Below are positions 39,215 to 49,210 of a stretch of 64,000 nt of DNA, piece after piece (the stretch's first letter is position 1; the number at the start of each line of letters is the position of its first letter). Both the position numbers and the translations under genes were made by a program. This stretch comes from Pseudarthrobacter enclensis (GTDB lineage Bacteria; Actinomycetota; Actinomycetes; Actinomycetales; Micrococcaceae). The notes beneath the pieces were generated by a model, which was given only the letters and a program-made list of their open reading frames with translations, searched no databases and was not told the origin of the DNA. The stretch covers positions 558,001 through 622,000 of the forward strand of contig NZ_KQ758599.1 of the NCBI RefSeq assembly GCF_001457025.1, written 5' to 3'.

Positions 39215-41275
39215 ATGGGAACGATGGACCAACGAACGGCAGGCCCGGCCAAGCCGCGCAAGGACACCTTCAGGCCCGAGGTCCAGGGACTCCGGGCCCT
39301 GGCCGTCCTGATGGTGGTGGCCTACCACGTCTGGCTGGGCAGGGTATCGGGCGGCGTGGACATCTTCCTGCTCATTTCCGCGTTCCTCCTCACCCTGTCC
39401 TTCGTCCGGAAGGCCGTGTCCGGACGCCCCTTCGCGCTGCCGGCGCACTGGCTGCACCTCTTCAAGCGGCTGCTGCCCGCCGCCGTCGTGGTCATCCTCG
39501 GCGTGCTCGCCGGCACCTGGCTGATCCTGCCGCAGGGCCGCTGGCCCGAAATCCTGGACCAGGCCTGGGCTTCGCTGCTTTACGGCCAGAACTGGCTGCT
39601 TGCCGACACCGCGGTGGACTACTACGCCCAGGACCATGCGGGGGCCAGCCCGCTGCAGCACTTCTGGTCGCTCTCCATCCAGGGCCAGGTGTTCATCCTG
39701 TGGCCGCTGGTCTTCGCAGCGGCCGCAGGGCTCCTGCCGCTGCTGCGCCGCGCCCGCGGCCTTAATGCCCTGACCTACCGCGGCCTGCTGGCCACCGCTT
39801 TCGGCGCGGTGTTCGCCGTGTCCCTGGCCTACTCGGTGGAGCAGACAGCAACCAACCAGGCGTACGCCTACTTCGACACCCGGGCCAGGCTGTGGGAATT
39901 CGCGCTGGGTTCCCTGCTGGCCCTTGCCCTGCCGTACCTCAAGCCGGGCCGCCGGCTGCGCGTGCTGCTGGGCTGGGCGGGCCTGGCCGGGATGCTGTCC
40001 TGCGGCCTTCTCCTCACCGTTGACCGCTCCTTCCCGGGCTACGTGGCACTGTGGCCCACCCTTTCCGCAGCAGCCATCATCGTCGCGGGACAAACCGGCA
40101 GCCGCTTCGGCGTGGACCGCCTCCTGAGCAGCCGTCCCGCCGTCGCCCTCGGCGACAACTCCTACGCCCTGTACCTGTGGCACTGGCCAGTCCTCGTCCT
40201 GGCGCTCGCCGCCACCGGCGTCGAGGCGCCCAACATGGTCCAGGGACTGGCCATCGTCGCCGCCTCGGTCCTCCTGGCCGTGCTCACCACCCGGTTCGTG
40301 GAGAAGCCGCTCCGCAACTGGCACTGGCCCAAGCTCCGTGCCTGGCGGACCGCCGTCGTCATTGCCGCCTGCGGCGCCCTCCTGGCCGGCCCGGTGGCCG
40401 TCTGGCAGACGTTCCTCACCGCCGAGGAAGCCGCGACGGCGGCCCAGCCGAAGGAGCTGACGCCCGGAGCCGCGGCACTGGCCGCGGGCAGCGACGCAGC
40501 TCCGGCCCCCGCTGCCCGGATCATTCCCGGCGCCACCGCGCTGGACAACGACTGGGCAGGAATCCAGACCCCCTGCACGGGAGCCAACGCCACCGCCGAT
40601 CCCATCCTCGAAGGCTGCCGCCAGGAGATCCCCGAGGGCGGCGGCACCAAACGCATCGTCGTGCTGGGGGACTCCCACTCGCAGCAGTACCTCGGCGCGC
40701 TGGCCCCGATCGCCGCAGCCCGCGGCTGGGAACTGGTCACCCTGCTGATGCCCGCGTGCCGCTTCGGAGCGGAATCCGATACCCGCACCGCCGAGTGCAA
40801 CGCCTACAACAAAGCCAGCTCGGCCTATGTGCTGGAGCACCAGCCCGACGCCGTCTTCACCGTCGCCTCCCTGACCCACGAGGAGGCGCCCTTCGAGACC
40901 GAGGTGCCCGGCTACCTGGACGGTGTGCGGCCATTCTCGGAGGCGGGCATCGAGGTCCTGGGCATCCGCGACAACCCCCGCTTCACGTTCAACATGCCGG
41001 AGTGCGTGCAGCGCCACGGCGCAGACGCTCCGGAATGCAATCCGCCCCTGGCCGAGTCGCTGGTGGAACCGTCGCCGCTGGAAAACTACCGGGGCAAACT
41101 GGACGGCCTGCACCTGATGGACATGAGCGACTTCATCTGTGCCCGCGGCGTCTGCCCGGCCGTGGTGGGGAACGTCTATGTCTACAAGGATGACAACCAC
41201 CTGAGCCGGACGTACGCCGAAACCATGATTCCGATGTTCGAGCAGCGGCTGCTGGCGGCTACCGGCTGGAGCTGA
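39215..41275 (+). CDS. AT3-SGNH acyltransferase (OafA-like), second copy
   Basis: A paralogue of the preceding gene with the same layout: FRPEVQGLRALAVLMVVAYH at the start, membrane helices to about residue 400, then a linker and an SGNH domain with VVLGDSHSQQYLG and KDDNHLSRTY. Cys residues in the SGNH domain (TPCTGAN, EGCRQE, PACRFG, ECNAYN, PECVQR, PECNPP, FICARGVCP) suggest disulfides outside the membrane, as in the first copy. ATG 39215 is chosen (686 residues); ATG 39224 is equally possible. Two adjacent copies suggest a duplication and two acceptor specificities. Confidence 0.9.
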   Translation: MGTMDQRTAGPAKPRKDTFRPEVQGLRALAVLMVVAYHVWLGRVSGGVDIFLLISAFLLTLSFVRKAVSGRPFALPAHWLHLFKRLLPAAVVVILGVLAGTWLILPQGRWPEILDQAWASLLYGQNWLLADTAVDYYAQDHAGASPLQHFWSLSIQGQVFILWPLVFAAAAGLLPLLRRARGLNALTYRGLLATAFGAVFAVSLAYSVEQTATNQAYAYFDTRARLWEFALGSLLALALPYLKPGRRLRVLLGWAGLAGMLSCGLLLTVDRSFPGYVALWPTLSAAAIIVAGQTGSRFGVDRLLSSRPAVALGDNSYALYLWHWPVLVLALAATGVEAPNMVQGLAIVAASVLLAVLTTRFVEKPLRNWHWPKLRAWRTAVVIAACGALLAGPVAVWQTFLTAEEAATAAQPKELTPGAAALAAGSDAAPAPAARIIPGATALDNDWAGIQTPCTGANATADPILEGCRQEIPEGGGTKRIVVLGDSHSQQYLGALAPIAAARGWELVTLLMPACRFGAESDTRTAECNAYNKASSAYVLEHQPDAVFTVASLTHEEAPFETEVPGYLDGVRPFSEAGIEVLGIRDNPRFTFNMPECVQRHGADAPECNPPLAESLVEPSPLENYRGKLDGLHLMDMSDFICARGVCPAVVGNVYVYKDDNHLSRTYAETMIPMFEQRLLAATGWS

Positions 41276-43032
<1,757 letters not shown>

Positions 43033-43052
43033 GCGGCTCCCGCGCCGCCATC

Positions 43053-43083
43053 AAGGGCCATGGGGACTTCCCCATGGCCCTTT
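43053..43083 (+). terminator. Terminator of guaB
   Basis: AAGGGCCATGGGG pairs perfectly over 13 bp with CCCCATGGCCCTT around ACTT, 20 nt after the guaB stop, with a short T run. Confidence 0.8.
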
Positions 43084-43102
43084 GCGTTCTCCGCGCCGGG
43101 AC

Positions 43103-43108
43103 TAGGCT
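43103..43108 (+). promoter_or_regulatory. -10 box of the ABC transporter gene, leaderless type
   Basis: TAGGCT lies 6 nt before ATG 43115, with no ribosome site. Confidence 0.55.
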
Positions 43109-43114
43109 TGAGCC

Positions 43115-45022
43115 ATGTCCCAGCCACGCCATCCCGCCGAATTGGGGCCCAAGCGGGATACCCAGCGCCGGCTGGCCCTCCGGCCCTACGCCAAAGCCGT
43201 AGCCCAGGTCCTGCGGGTCAGCTTCCGGGCCTCACCCGGCGCGGTGATCATGAAGGTGCTCGGATCGCTGATCTCCGCCGTGCTGCCACTGGTCACCACC
43301 TACTTCGCGGCGCTGACCACCACGGCCCTGGCCGCTGCCTACGCCGGGGATGCAGGAGCCGGCCAGCTCGCCATCGTCTACGTCGTCATCACCGCCGCGC
43401 TCGGATTGTTCTGGGGATCGTTCACCAGCGTTGACCGGTACATCCAGCAGCTCATGAGCTTCAGGGTGGGAGCCATCGTGGGCGACCAGATGTACGAACG
43501 CTTCCTTGCCCTGGAGTTCTGGCGGTACGACGACAAGGAGACCGTCGACCTCTACGACCGGGCCAAACGGTTCTCCGACTCCTACGCCCGCGTCCTGGAC
43601 CGCATCGCCGCGATCTTCACCCAGTTGGTGTCCGTCATCCTGGCCATTGGTGCCCTGCTGGTGGTGAGCTGGTGGATCGCGGTGATCGTCCTGGTGGCCA
43701 TCGTCCCCAGCGTCTACCTGCAGTTCAAGCTGTCCCGGGAACAGATCGCGCACTGGAACACGCAGGTGGATTCCCGCCGGCAGCGCCGGATGATCGAACA
43801 GAACCTCCTCCGGCCCCAGCACATCGCCGAAATGCGGCTCTACGGGATCGTGCGTTTCCTGATGGACCTGCGCTCCCGGCTCCGGGACGCGGACGAACGC
43901 CGGCGCCTGGACTTCCAGCGCCGGTACATCCCCAAGCAGCTGGCGGCGGACGCGCTGCAGTACGGCGCCGAGGTGGTGTCCCTGGTCTGGGTGGTGGGGC
44001 AGATCATCACCCGGTCGCAGCCGGTGGGGCAGTTCCTGTACGTCCAGCAGATCGTCAGCCGGGCCTTGTCCACCGCGAACAACCTGGTGTCATCGCTCAG
44101 TTCCATCGACGAGGACCTGGCAAACCTGAAGGACTATGAGCTCTTCATGGCCCTCCCGGCCCATTCCGAGCACGCGCCGCCCCTGCCCGCCGCGCCCAGG
44201 GAAGTGGAGTTGAGGGACATCCGCTTCACCTATACGGGCAGCGACATTGAGGTGATCCGGGGCATCAGCATGACCATCCGCGAAGGCCAGCACATCGCCA
44301 TCGTGGGAGAGAACGGTGCAGGCAAATCCACGCTGATCAGGATCCTGGCGGGCCTGTACCGTCCGGATTCCGGCCAGGTGATGCTCGACGGCGTGGACCT
44401 CGCCGCGGTGGATGTCACGTCGTGGCACCGCCACCTGGCCGTGCTCAGCCAGGAGTTCCTGAAGTATGAGTTCGCCACCGCGGCGGAGAACATCTGGTTC
44501 GGGGACGTGCAGAGCCCCCGCGACGACGGCAGGATCCAACGCGCGGCGGGAGACGCCGAGGCGCTCGAGTTCATCAGCAAGCTCCCCAACGGCCTGGAAA
44601 ACCACGTCAGCAACTGGATGGAGGATCCCCGTGGCCGCAAGGGAAGCGGCCTCTCCGGCGGGCAGTGGCAGCGGCTGGCGATGGCGCGCAATTTTTACCG
44701 CAACGCGTCCTTCATGGTGATGGACGAACCCACCTCAGCCATCGACGCCCTCGCCGAGCACCGCATCTTCACCCGGCTGTTCGCCGACCGCAGCAGCACC
44801 ATCATCGCCATCAGCCACCGGCTGGCAACCATCGAGAAGGCGGACACCGTGTACATGCTGGAGGACGGAAGGGTGGTGGAGCAGGGTACCCACCAGGAAC
44901 TCGTCGCCCTGCGGGGACGCTACTTCCGGATGTTCGAATCCCAGCTCACCGTCCCGGCCGAACCCCTGGCGCCGCAGGTCCGGTCCGGCGAGCCCGAGGG
45001 AACGGGAACGGTCACCAGCTGA
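43115..45022 (+). CDS. ABC exporter half-transporter (TMD-NBD)
   Basis: A 635-residue fused permease-ATPase, likely acting as a homodimer. Five or six membrane helices lie in residues 45-310. The ATPase domain has Walker A (IVGENGAGKSTLIRILAG), the signature LSGGQWQRLAMAR, Walker B (FMVMDEPTSAIDA) and the H-loop IAISHRLATIEKAD. The substrate is unknown. It stands alone after the guaB terminator; its stop is 2 nt from the stop of the convergent next gene, leaving no room for a separate terminator. Confidence 0.88.
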   Translation: MSQPRHPAELGPKRDTQRRLALRPYAKAVAQVLRVSFRASPGAVIMKVLGSLISAVLPLVTTYFAALTTTALAAAYAGDAGAGQLAIVYVVITAALGLFWGSFTSVDRYIQQLMSFRVGAIVGDQMYERFLALEFWRYDDKETVDLYDRAKRFSDSYARVLDRIAAIFTQLVSVILAIGALLVVSWWIAVIVLVAIVPSVYLQFKLSREQIAHWNTQVDSRRQRRMIEQNLLRPQHIAEMRLYGIVRFLMDLRSRLRDADERRRLDFQRRYIPKQLAADALQYGAEVVSLVWVVGQIITRSQPVGQFLYVQQIVSRALSTANNLVSSLSSIDEDLANLKDYELFMALPAHSEHAPPLPAAPREVELRDIRFTYTGSDIEVIRGISMTIREGQHIAIVGENGAGKSTLIRILAGLYRPDSGQVMLDGVDLAAVDVTSWHRHLAVLSQEFLKYEFATAAENIWFGDVQSPRDDGRIQRAAGDAEALEFISKLPNGLENHVSNWMEDPRGRKGSGLSGGQWQRLAMARNFYRNASFMVMDEPTSAIDALAEHRIFTRLFADRSSTIIAISHRLATIEKADTVYMLEDGRVVEQGTHQELVALRGRYFRMFESQLTVPAEPLAPQVRSGEPEGTGTVTS

Positions 45023-45024
45023 CT

Positions 45025-45549
45025 TCAGCTGCCCCGCGGCGGCTTCCGGCGCTGGAGCCAGCCTGCGTGGAGGCTCCCGCTGTTGACCATCAGCTGCCGG
45101 GTGTAGGCCAGGCCGCCGGCAACGCCGCACGCGAAGCTGACCGGCAGGGACAGCAGCGGGGCGGCTTCGGCCGTTGCGCCCTTGGGCGTGAACAGCACGA
45201 GGGCCAGGACAATCACAGCCGTCCCGCCAAGGATGGTCCAGATGATCCCGGGGGTGATGCGGATGCCCTGGTCGATCCGGGGGATGTCGGACGCCGGCTT
45301 GGGGTCCTTGTTCGTGAACCGCGGCGCGGCCGTTACCGCCCAGCCAACGGCGGACAGGACACCACCGATGATGAGGAAGACTGTCCCCAGTTCCGGATCC
45401 CCTCCCACCAGCAGCGCAAGGACCACATGCACTGCGCCGGCGATGGCCAGCACGGCCGGGTACCACCAGGCGTAGAACACCCAGCTGCGGCGCTGGGCGA
45501 AACCCAATGCCTCCGCGCGCGGTTCCCTGGGCGGGGCCGAGCCGCTCAC
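45025..45549 (-). CDS. Four-helix membrane protein of unknown function
   Basis: 174 residues with four predicted membrane helices: about 27-48, 56-77, 100-120 and 130-150. A short basic C-terminus ends LQRRKPPRGS. I do not recognise a family. Its GTG overlaps the stop of the upstream gene (GTGA), so the two are translated together. As the last gene of a WXG100-type cassette it could be a partner or protective protein for a membrane-acting product, but that is speculation. Confidence 0.6.
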   Translation of the reverse strand: MSGSAPPREPRAEALGFAQRRSWVFYAWWYPAVLAIAGAVHVVLALLVGGDPELGTVFLIIGGVLSAVGWAVTAAPRFTNKDPKPASDIPRIDQGIRITPGIIWTILGGTAVIVLALVLFTPKGATAEAAPLLSLPVSFACGVAGGLAYTRQLMVNSGSLHAGWLQRRKPPRGS

Positions 45550-46196
45550 GGGGCTGCCGCCAGCAGCGCCCGGACCACCGGACCGGGCTGCTCACCGGCG
45601 TCGAGGGCGCGGACGGTCAGCTGGCCGTCGGCGTCCGGCGGTTCCGAGGCAAGGTGAAGGGCCCCGTCCGCCGCGATCCTGACGTTGGCGACCGTGGGTG
45701 GCTTCCCGGGGGAGTAGCGGCGCGCGCTGACCATGCCGCCGTCGGGGTGCCTGGCGCCCTGGACCGCGTCGTCCACTGTCGCCTCCACCATGTCGAGGAC
45801 GGAGGCCTCCCGGTTCATCGGCAGGCACACGTACTCACTGAGCGGCTGAAGGAACAGGGCCACCCGGCCGGCGGGCGAGTCGGCGATGTAGGCCGGAGCC
45901 ACGGCATCAGGCCCGATGCGGGTGACGTCGAACCACGCCGTGGCGCTGTTGAAAACACCGGCCAGGAACTGCGCCGGTCCCCGCAGGCTTACCTGCGCAC
46001 CGTCGACGGCGGCGGTGTCCCTGACCCTGAGTGTGCCCACGCCGGCCCGGACAAGGTCGTGGTCATCAGGAAGCTGCTCAAGGCCAAGGACCCGCCGGGC
46101 CAGGTCTGATCCCTGCCCCGGCGTGAAGGAGAGGAGTGCGAGGATCTCGTGGCTGGTGATCCGGTATGCGGAATCGGGCAGGGAGTGTTCAGTCAT
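45546..46196 (-). CDS. Hypothetical protein in the WXG100 cassette
   Basis: 216 residues, soluble, no signal peptide. It has an N-terminal part with RITSHEILALLSFTPGQGSD and LARRVLGLEQLPDDH, a middle segment VSLRGPAQFLAGVFNSATAW and a C-terminal beta-rich part (VANVRIAADGALHLASEP). I do not recognise a family. The position between a WXG100-domain protein and a membrane protein suggests a chaperone or partner role like that of small ESX accessory proteins, but no motif proves it. It overlaps the next gene by 4 nt. Confidence 0.6.
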   Translation of the reverse strand: MTEHSLPDSAYRITSHEILALLSFTPGQGSDLARRVLGLEQLPDDHDLVRAGVGTLRVRDTAAVDGAQVSLRGPAQFLAGVFNSATAWFDVTRIGPDAVAPAYIADSPAGRVALFLQPLSEYVCLPMNREASVLDMVEATVDDAVQGARHPDGGMVSARRYSPGKPPTVANVRIAADGALHLASEPPDADGQLTVRALDAGEQPGPVVRALLAAAP

Positions 46197-46245
46197 ATGC
46201 TTTCGGTCTCTTGGTTATGCAGGGCGGGACGAGGGCAGACTGCGC

Positions 46246-47145
46246 TTAGCCGAATCCGAGCTTACCGCCCACCCACCCGATGGCGTCAGCGGCGCCGCCG
46301 GCCAGGTCCCGGACACCGCCCACCACTCCGGCGCCGAAATCCCAGATCCGCTTGGTCACGGGAACATCCCCGGACACCATGGACGCGAGACCCCACAGCA
46401 GCCCTGCCCCGCCGATGGCGGCAGCAACAGGAAGCCCCACTCCCGTGGCGGCAGCAACGCCCGCGGCGACGGCGAGGCCGCCTCCGACTACGCCGTCAGC
46501 CACCCGGAAGGGGTCCCGGTTTTCCACGCCCGAGGCTATGTCGAGTACGCCCAGCAGGCCGCCCAGCACGGCGAGGCCCTTGCCGGCGATCTTCATGCCG
46601 TCAAAGAACTTGCTGACCCCGGCTTCGACATCGGCGAGGTCAAGGTTCCAGCTGAACTTGTCCGCAACGAACTTCAGGGCATTGGCGATCCCCGAGGCCC
46701 CGCTCCCGTCGTCGACACCCAGGGTCTCCAGCAGCCATTCCACGCCGGAAGGGGCATGGGTGTAGTTCGGGTCGGTGAAGGCATCGCCCCACCCCGGTTC
46801 CTCCGAACCCTGGCTGCCGCCGCCGGTACTGCCCGCGGGCGGGGCGGGTGCTGACGGTCCTGTGGACGTGCTGCCGGAGGTGCTGGCCTGCTCCTGCTCG
46901 TCGGCGTGCTTCAACAGCGCTGCGGACTGGTCCTGCAAGGAGACGGATGTCCTGTGGAGCAGCGGGAGGAGCGTGGAGGACCATTCAGCACGGAACGCGT
47001 CACCGTCCCTGCCTTTCCATGCAGCGGACTGGACCAGCGACGTGACCGAGGCTTCAACGCGCTTCAGGCTGGTGCCCGATGCCGCCAGAGACTTTGACAA
47101 CGTCCGCAGCTCGGCAATGTCTGCTCCGTAAATTCCTGGCGCCAC
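46246..47145 (-). CDS. WXG100-domain protein with Gly-rich membrane-active C-terminus
   Basis: A 299-residue protein. Residues about 5-90 form a WXG100/ESAT-6-like helical hairpin with the hallmark WKG (Trp43) in SAAWKGRDGDAFRAEW. A Ser/Gly/Pro linker (about 87-120) follows. The C-terminal about 170 residues are Gly- and Ala-rich with GLAVLGGLLGVLDIASG and VVGGGLAVAAGVAAATGVGL helices that look able to enter membranes, then WDFGAGVVGGVRDLAGGAAD. GTG 47145 was chosen because GGGGGA lies 5 nt upstream. This looks like a type VII secretion substrate or toxin-type protein; no secretion genes are nearby. Confidence 0.7.
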   Translation of the reverse strand: MAPGIYGADIAELRTLSKSLAASGTSLKRVEASVTSLVQSAAWKGRDGDAFRAEWSSTLLPLLHRTSVSLQDQSAALLKHADEQEQASTSGSTSTGPSAPAPPAGSTGGGSQGSEEPGWGDAFTDPNYTHAPSGVEWLLETLGVDDGSGASGIANALKFVADKFSWNLDLADVEAGVSKFFDGMKIAGKGLAVLGGLLGVLDIASGVENRDPFRVADGVVGGGLAVAAGVAAATGVGLPVAAAIGGAGLLWGLASMVSGDVPVTKRIWDFGAGVVGGVRDLAGGAADAIGWVGGKLGFG

Positions 47146-47228
47146 GATGTTCCCCCGGTTTTCCTGACATTTGGTGTGCTCCAGTGCCACAGCTTACGCA
47201 CCGGCTCCGGACGCCGCGATGGGGAGTT

Positions 47229-47846
47229 CTACCGGCCGTTGGCGCTGCCCACGATGGTGGTGCGCACGCGGGCGATGCCCGGGCGGGGCGGAACGCTGCT
47301 GAAGCCGAACGTCACCGGCGGGCGGATCGGCGCCAGCGCTCCCGCGTCCTGCCCGTTCCAACTGACCGAGGCCGACGCGATGTGGTGCAGGTCCCGGACG
47401 CCGTAAAACTCGGTCCTGCCGCTGCCGGCTGAGCCGTAGGTCCGGGCGCCTGGAACCGCCAGTGCGGCCAGCGGGCTGATCGCGCGGAGCCAACGGGTGC
47501 TCACGGCGAGGCCGCCGGGCACCGCCTTCAACGCCGTCCCGAGCAGGGCCCGCCGGCCGGTTGCCGCGTCGATGCGGAGCGGGCCAGCGCGCACGGTCAA
47601 GGACTTTTGCCCAAAGTGCGCCTGGACATCCACCACCTTCACCTCATCGAAGCTGTACGTGGACGAGATAAATTCCGCGGTGAGGGGGGTGGGTGCCAGC
47701 AGGAGCCGGCGCCCCGAAGCGTCCTGCACCATCACGTCGGCAAAGGCGCCAAAGGGGGACCGCTGCCACAGGCCGATGACGGCGCGCAACCCCGATGCGG
47801 TGCCCACGCCAGCTATGTGTCCGTCGAAAACCCAGTGCCCACTCAT
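47229..47846 (-). CDS. Conserved hypothetical protein
   Basis: 205 residues, soluble, beta-rich, with FDEVKVVDVQAHFGQKSLTV and SVSWNGQDAGALAPIRPPVT. No recognised domain; similar proteins exist in actinobacteria as far as I can recall, but no function. The start ATG 47846 has TACAGT 6 nt upstream. It is the first of a run of four minus-strand genes, but is separated from the WXG100 gene by 83 bp. Confidence 0.65.
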   Translation of the reverse strand: MSGHWVFDGHIAGVGTASGLRAVIGLWQRSPFGAFADVMVQDASGRRLLLAPTPLTAEFISSTYSFDEVKVVDVQAHFGQKSLTVRAGPLRIDAATGRRALLGTALKAVPGGLAVSTRWLRAISPLAALAVPGARTYGSAGSGRTEFYGVRDLHHIASASVSWNGQDAGALAPIRPPVTFGFSSVPPRPGIARVRTTIVGSANGR

Positions 47847-47852
47847 CAGGAC

Positions 47853-47858
47853 ACTGTA
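47853..47858 (-). promoter_or_regulatory. -10 box of the 205-residue hypothetical gene, leaderless type
   Basis: TACAGT on the minus strand, 6 nt before the ATG. Confidence 0.5.
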
Positions 47859-47954
47859 TCCACGGCAGCTTACAAGGGGCCGCAGGGCGGGCACTTCCAG
47901 TCCCAGCCTGGGCGAAGGAGGGCGCCGTGGCCCGTGGCAGCGATCTTGCTGGGA

Positions 47955-47960
47955 TAACCT
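47955..47960 (+). promoter_or_regulatory. -10 box of guaB3, leaderless type
   Basis: TAACCT lies 6 nt before the GTG start of guaB3. Confidence 0.5.
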
Positions 47961-47966
47961 AGAGCG

Positions 47967-49103
47967 GTGACTTACGAGATCGAGATTGGCCGTGGCAAGC
48001 GTGGGCGTCGTGCCTACTCCCTGGACGATATTGCAGTCGTCCCCAACCGTCGCACCCGCGACCCCAAGGACGTCTCGGTCTCGTGGCAGATTGATGCCTA
48101 CCAGTTCGACATGCCGGTCATCGCCGCGCCCATGGACTCTGCGATGTCGCCGCAGACCGCCATTGCGCTCGGCAAGCTGGGCGGCCTGGGCGTGCTGGAC
48201 CTGGAAGGGCTCTGGACCCGGTACGAGGACCCGCAGGCTGTCCTTGATGAGATCAGCTCGCTTGAGGACGAAATCAACAGCCCGGCCGTCACCGGCAGGA
48301 TGCAGGAGCTCTACCAGGCACCCATCCAGCCCGACCTCATCACGTCGCGTTTGGCTGAAATCCGCGAGGCCGGAGTCACCGTGGCGGGCGCCCTGACCCC
48401 GCAGCGCACCCAAGAGCACTACAAGACGGTCCTGGCCGCCGGCGTCGACATCTTCGTCATCCGCGGCACCACCGTCTCCGCTGAGCACGTGTCCAAGGAC
48501 CACGAACCGCTGAACCTCAAACAGTTCATCTACGAACTCGATGTCCCCGTCATTGTCGGCGGGGCGGCCGGCTACACCCCGGCGCTGCACCTGATGCGCA
48601 CCGGCGCAGCCGGCGTCCTGGTCGGCTTTGGCGGCGGGGCCACCACCACGACGCGCCGCGCCCTGGGCATCCACTCGCCCATGGCGTCCGCCATTTCCGA
48701 CGTCGCCGCCGCCCGCCGCGACTACATGGACGAGTCCGGCGGCCGGTACGTCCACGTCATTGCCGACGGCGGCATGGGCACCTCGGGTGACATCGTCAAG
48801 GCCATCGCCATGGGCGCGGACGCGGTCATGCTGGGCAGTGCCCTGGCCCGCGCCGAGGAAGCTCCCGGCAAGGGCTGGCACTGGGGCCAGGAGGCCCACC
48901 ACCTGGAACTGCCGCGCGGAGACCGGGCCAACGTCGGCACCGTCGGTCCGTTGGAGGAAGTCCTCTTCGGTCCGGGCCACCACACCAACGGCACCTCCAA
49001 CCTGATCGGGGCGCTGCGGCGCTCCATGGCGACCACCGGCTATTCGGACCTGAAGGAATTCCAGCGGGTCGACGTCGTCGTGTCCCCATACGAAGGAAAC
49101 TGA
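47967..49103 (+). CDS. guaB3: GuaB3 family IMP dehydrogenase-related protein
   Basis: A 378-residue TIM-barrel protein of the GuaB3 group that accompanies GuaB in most actinobacteria. It starts EIGRGKRGRRAYSLDDIAVV and has PVIAAPMDSAMSPQTAIALG, a phosphate-binding loop (IADGGMGTSGDIVKAIAMG) and no CBS domains. The loop carrying the catalytic Cys of GuaB is replaced by VGFGGGATTTTRRALG, so IMP oxidation is doubtful; recent work suggests GMP reductase activity for some members, which I cannot test here. The stop is followed by a short hairpin at about 49122. Confidence 0.9.
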   Translation: MTYEIEIGRGKRGRRAYSLDDIAVVPNRRTRDPKDVSVSWQIDAYQFDMPVIAAPMDSAMSPQTAIALGKLGGLGVLDLEGLWTRYEDPQAVLDEISSLEDEINSPAVTGRMQELYQAPIQPDLITSRLAEIREAGVTVAGALTPQRTQEHYKTVLAAGVDIFVIRGTTVSAEHVSKDHEPLNLKQFIYELDVPVIVGGAAGYTPALHLMRTGAAGVLVGFGGGATTTTRRALGIHSPMASAISDVAAARRDYMDESGGRYVHVIADGGMGTSGDIVKAIAMGADAVMLGSALARAEEAPGKGWHWGQEAHHLELPRGDRANVGTVGPLEEVLFGPGHHTNGTSNLIGALRRSMATTGYSDLKEFQRVDVVVSPYEGN

Positions 49104-49210
49104 CGCCCCGCGTTTGCCGGGAAGGCCGCACGTAAGGGCGGCCTGCCCAAGTGTGCCGCAAGGAAGTAGGGTGGACCTACTACCGGCACATGAGGCACTG
49201 GAGGCGTTCA

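Noticed and set aside
45025..47190. Full ESX/type VII secretion locus
   Set aside because: No EccC-type ATPase, EccB, EccD, EccE or mycosin gene in the window; only a WXG100-domain protein.
49122..49143. Short hairpin after guaB3 (AGGCCGC/GCGGCCT)
   Set aside because: Only a 7-bp stem and no T tract; too weak to list as a terminator.
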